Assembly (NCBI GenBank): GCA_030639105.1
Contig: DAOWDI010000279.1
Location: forward strand, 1-9,513
Direction of reading: 5' to 3'
DNA: 9,513 nucleotides
Origin: Gammaproteobacteria bacterium
GTDB taxonomy: Bacteria; Pseudomonadota; Gammaproteobacteria; Ga0077536
In this document: positions 7,885 to 9,513 of the stretch, in pieces
How the letters are laid out: each line of letters starts with the position of its first letter
Numbering within the stretch: the first letter of the stretch is position 1
Translations under genes and position numbers: made by a program
The notes under the pieces: generated by a model
Told to the model about the DNA's origin: nothing
Database searches by the model: none
Seen by the model: the letters and a program-made list of their open reading frames with translations, nothing else

Positions 7885-9513
7885 ATGAAGAATTGCAAAG
7901 TTTTGCTTGTTGAAGATATTGCTTCGGAAGCAAAGCTTATCATGAAGCATTTGAAGTGCATCAGTGGCTGGCGCTTTTCAGTGCACCATTGTGACCGTCT
8001 TGAATTGGGTATTCAGCGCGTTGCGGAACAACGCTACGACATCATCCTGTTGGATCTAAATCTTCCCGACTGCGCCGGTATCGAAGTGTGTCAGAGGATG
8101 CATCAGGCCGCGCCACAGATCCCGGTCATCGTACTAACGAATCAAAACAGCGTGGAACTCGGCGCCAAGGCAATGCGCGAGGGCGCCCAGGATTACTTGA
8201 TTAAGCGCGAGGTGGACGGGCCATTGCTCGGACGCGCTATCCGCTATGCTATTGAGCGCGAACGAACGGAACATGCTTTGAGACAGAGTGAGCAACGTTA
8301 CTCTTTAGCTGTGGCCGGTGCGAATGACGGGATCTGGGATTGGGACCTGACCAACAATTCCGTGCATTTTTCCGAGCGATGGAAGGCCATTCTCGGTTAT
8401 TCTAAAAGAGAAATTGCGGACCGCATCGAAGAATGGTTCGATCGCATCGATCAGCGTGACCGAGAATTATTCGATGAAGCATTGAACCAGCACATGGAGG
8501 GCCGATCGACGCATTTCGAGTGTGAATACCGGATGGTCGCGCGTGGTGATGAGGTGCGTTGGGTCTTGAGCCGTGGTTTAGTCGTACGCGACGATAGCGG
8601 ACAGACACTGAGGATCGCGGGCTCGATGACCGACATCACCCGGCGTAAACAGACTGAGGCGCGTCTACTTCATGAGGCAATGCACGATGCATTAACTGGT
8701 TTGCCGAATCGTAATTTGTTTGTTGACAGACTCGATCTGGCATTACGGCGGTTTCGTCGTGATCCGACGCATATGTTCGCCGTGCTGTTTTTCGATCTCG
8801 ATCGCTTCAAACACGTTAATGACAGCCTTGGCCATGCCGTGGGTGACGAATTGCTTGCACAGATCGCGGGGCGGCTCGAAAGCTGTCTGCGGCCAGGCGA
8901 TACATTGGCACGTCTTGGCGGAGATGAGTTTGGGATAGTTCTGAATGATATCGATGGGCCGACCGATGCGATTTATGTTGTCGAACGCCTTCAGGAAGCA
9001 CTCTCCGAACAAGTGGAAATAGAAACGCATTCGGTATATACCTCCGCGAGCATTGGTATAGCAATCAGTTCGGACCTGTACCGGACCTCGGATGAAATCG
9101 TGCGGGATGCGGACATCGCCATGTATCGCGCAAAGAATTCGGGACATGCTACCTACGCGGTCTTTGATACCTCGATGCATGATCAGGCGATGTTGCAGCA
9201 CCGCATGGAGACCGATCTGCGTCGCGCACTCGAACGCGGTGAATTTGACATCTTCTATCAGCCAATCATCGAAATGGATTCGGAACGGATCCAGGGGTTT
9301 GAGGCTCTCCTGCGCTGGCAGCATCCTTCACGCGGACTGATTATGCCGGACGAATTCATTGGTATCGTGGAGGAGACGACGCTCGTCGCACCGATCGGTT
9401 GGTGGGTGATCGAGCGGGCGTGTCATAACCTCGCAACCTGGCAGAGCTTGTTTCCGCTGGATCCCCCTCTCGGTATGAGCGTCAATGTTTCCGGCAAACT
9501 CTTTTTTGCCGAT
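7885..9513 (+). CDS. Response regulator with PAS, GGDEF and EAL domains (partial, runs off the window)
   Basis: 543 residues are visible with no stop before the window edge. Receiver (about 1-125): acidic pair Glu10-Asp11, phosphoacceptor Asp57 in LLDLNLPD, Thr85 and Lys107, all intact. A short coiled linker leads to a PAS domain (about 136-258) with DGIWDWDL and the exit GSMTDITRRKQ. GGDEF domain (about 265-430): LTGLPNR, FFDLDRFKHVND with Asp304, and an exact GGDEF (345-349) preceded at the standard distance by the inhibitory-site motif RPGD (336-339), so an active, feedback-inhibited diguanylate cyclase is expected. EAL domain begins near 440: FYQPII, EALLRW (473-478) and SVNVS with Asn534. 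More than half of it is missing, so phosphodiesterase activity cannot be judged. The start ATG 7885 fits the receiver strand but has only a weak ribosome site. The five-base spacing from the kinase gene implies one operon and a cognate pair. Confidence 0.95.
   Translation, partial: MKNCKVLLVEDIASEAKLIMKHLKCISGWRFSVHHCDRLELGIQRVAEQRYDIILLDLNLPDCAGIEVCQRMHQAAPQIPVIVLTNQNSVELGAKAMREGAQDYLIKREVDGPLLGRAIRYAIERERTEHALRQSEQRYSLAVAGANDGIWDWDLTNNSVHFSERWKAILGYSKREIADRIEEWFDRIDQRDRELFDEALNQHMEGRSTHFECEYRMVARGDEVRWVLSRGLVVRDDSGQTLRIAGSMTDITRRKQTEARLLHEAMHDALTGLPNRNLFVDRLDLALRRFRRDPTHMFAVLFFDLDRFKHVNDSLGHAVGDELLAQIAGRLESCLRPGDTLARLGGDEFGIVLNDIDGPTDAIYVVERLQEALSEQVEIETHSVYTSASIGIAISSDLYRTSDEIVRDADIAMYRAKNSGHATYAVFDTSMHDQAMLQHRMETDLRRALERGEFDIFYQPIIEMDSERIQGFEALLRWQHPSRGLIMPDEFIGIVEETTLVAPIGWWVIERACHNLATWQSLFPLDPPLGMSVNVSGKLFFAD

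Noticed and set aside
8743..9324. Open frame of 193 codons on the minus strand opposite the GGDEF/EAL region
   Set aside because: The plus-strand frame carries exact GGDEF and EAL motifs; the antisense product shows no family features.

Overview
The window looks like a chromosomal segment of a free-living proteobacterium, most likely gamma- or betaproteobacterial. The evidence is an AceK-type isocitrate dehydrogenase kinase/phosphatase, an NADP-dependent Icd with the matching phosphorylation loop, a class I FeoB system and a c-di-GMP signalling protein, all in DNA of moderate to slightly high GC. No tRNA, rRNA, CRISPR array or transposase gene was seen. Genes fill almost everything; the longest gaps are 206 bases (icd-aceK) and 148 bases (icd-histidine kinase).

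Left part, minus strand (66-2866): a ferrous-iron uptake operon read as feoA, a second feoA, then feoB. The two feoA genes overlap by the four bases ATGA. A good sigma70-type promoter with a dyad across its -10 and start region lies before the first feoA. No feoC is visible; bases 1-65 after feoB hold nothing I can call.

Middle part, minus strand (2894-6159): icd followed by aceK, so the enzyme lies beside the kinase/phosphatase that switches it at the branch between TCA cycle and glyoxylate shunt. The two are separated by a 159-bp element bounded by 16-17-bp perfect inverted repeats. aceK starts with GTG and has no visible Shine-Dalgarno sequence. Both points fit low AceK output relative to Icd.

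Right part, plus strand (6272-9513): a divergent two-gene signalling operon. The first gene encodes a soluble histidine kinase with an N-terminal receiver-like domain and a PAS-like region. Five bases later comes a receiver-PAS-GGDEF-EAL protein that runs off the window. The likely flow is sensory input to the kinase, phosphotransfer to the receiver of the second protein, and a change in c-di-GMP level. The first ~140 bases of the kinase gene are far more AT-rich than the rest.

No wholly new system is evident. The most interesting items are the inverted-repeat element between icd and aceK, the feo operator, and the unusual front end of the histidine kinase.
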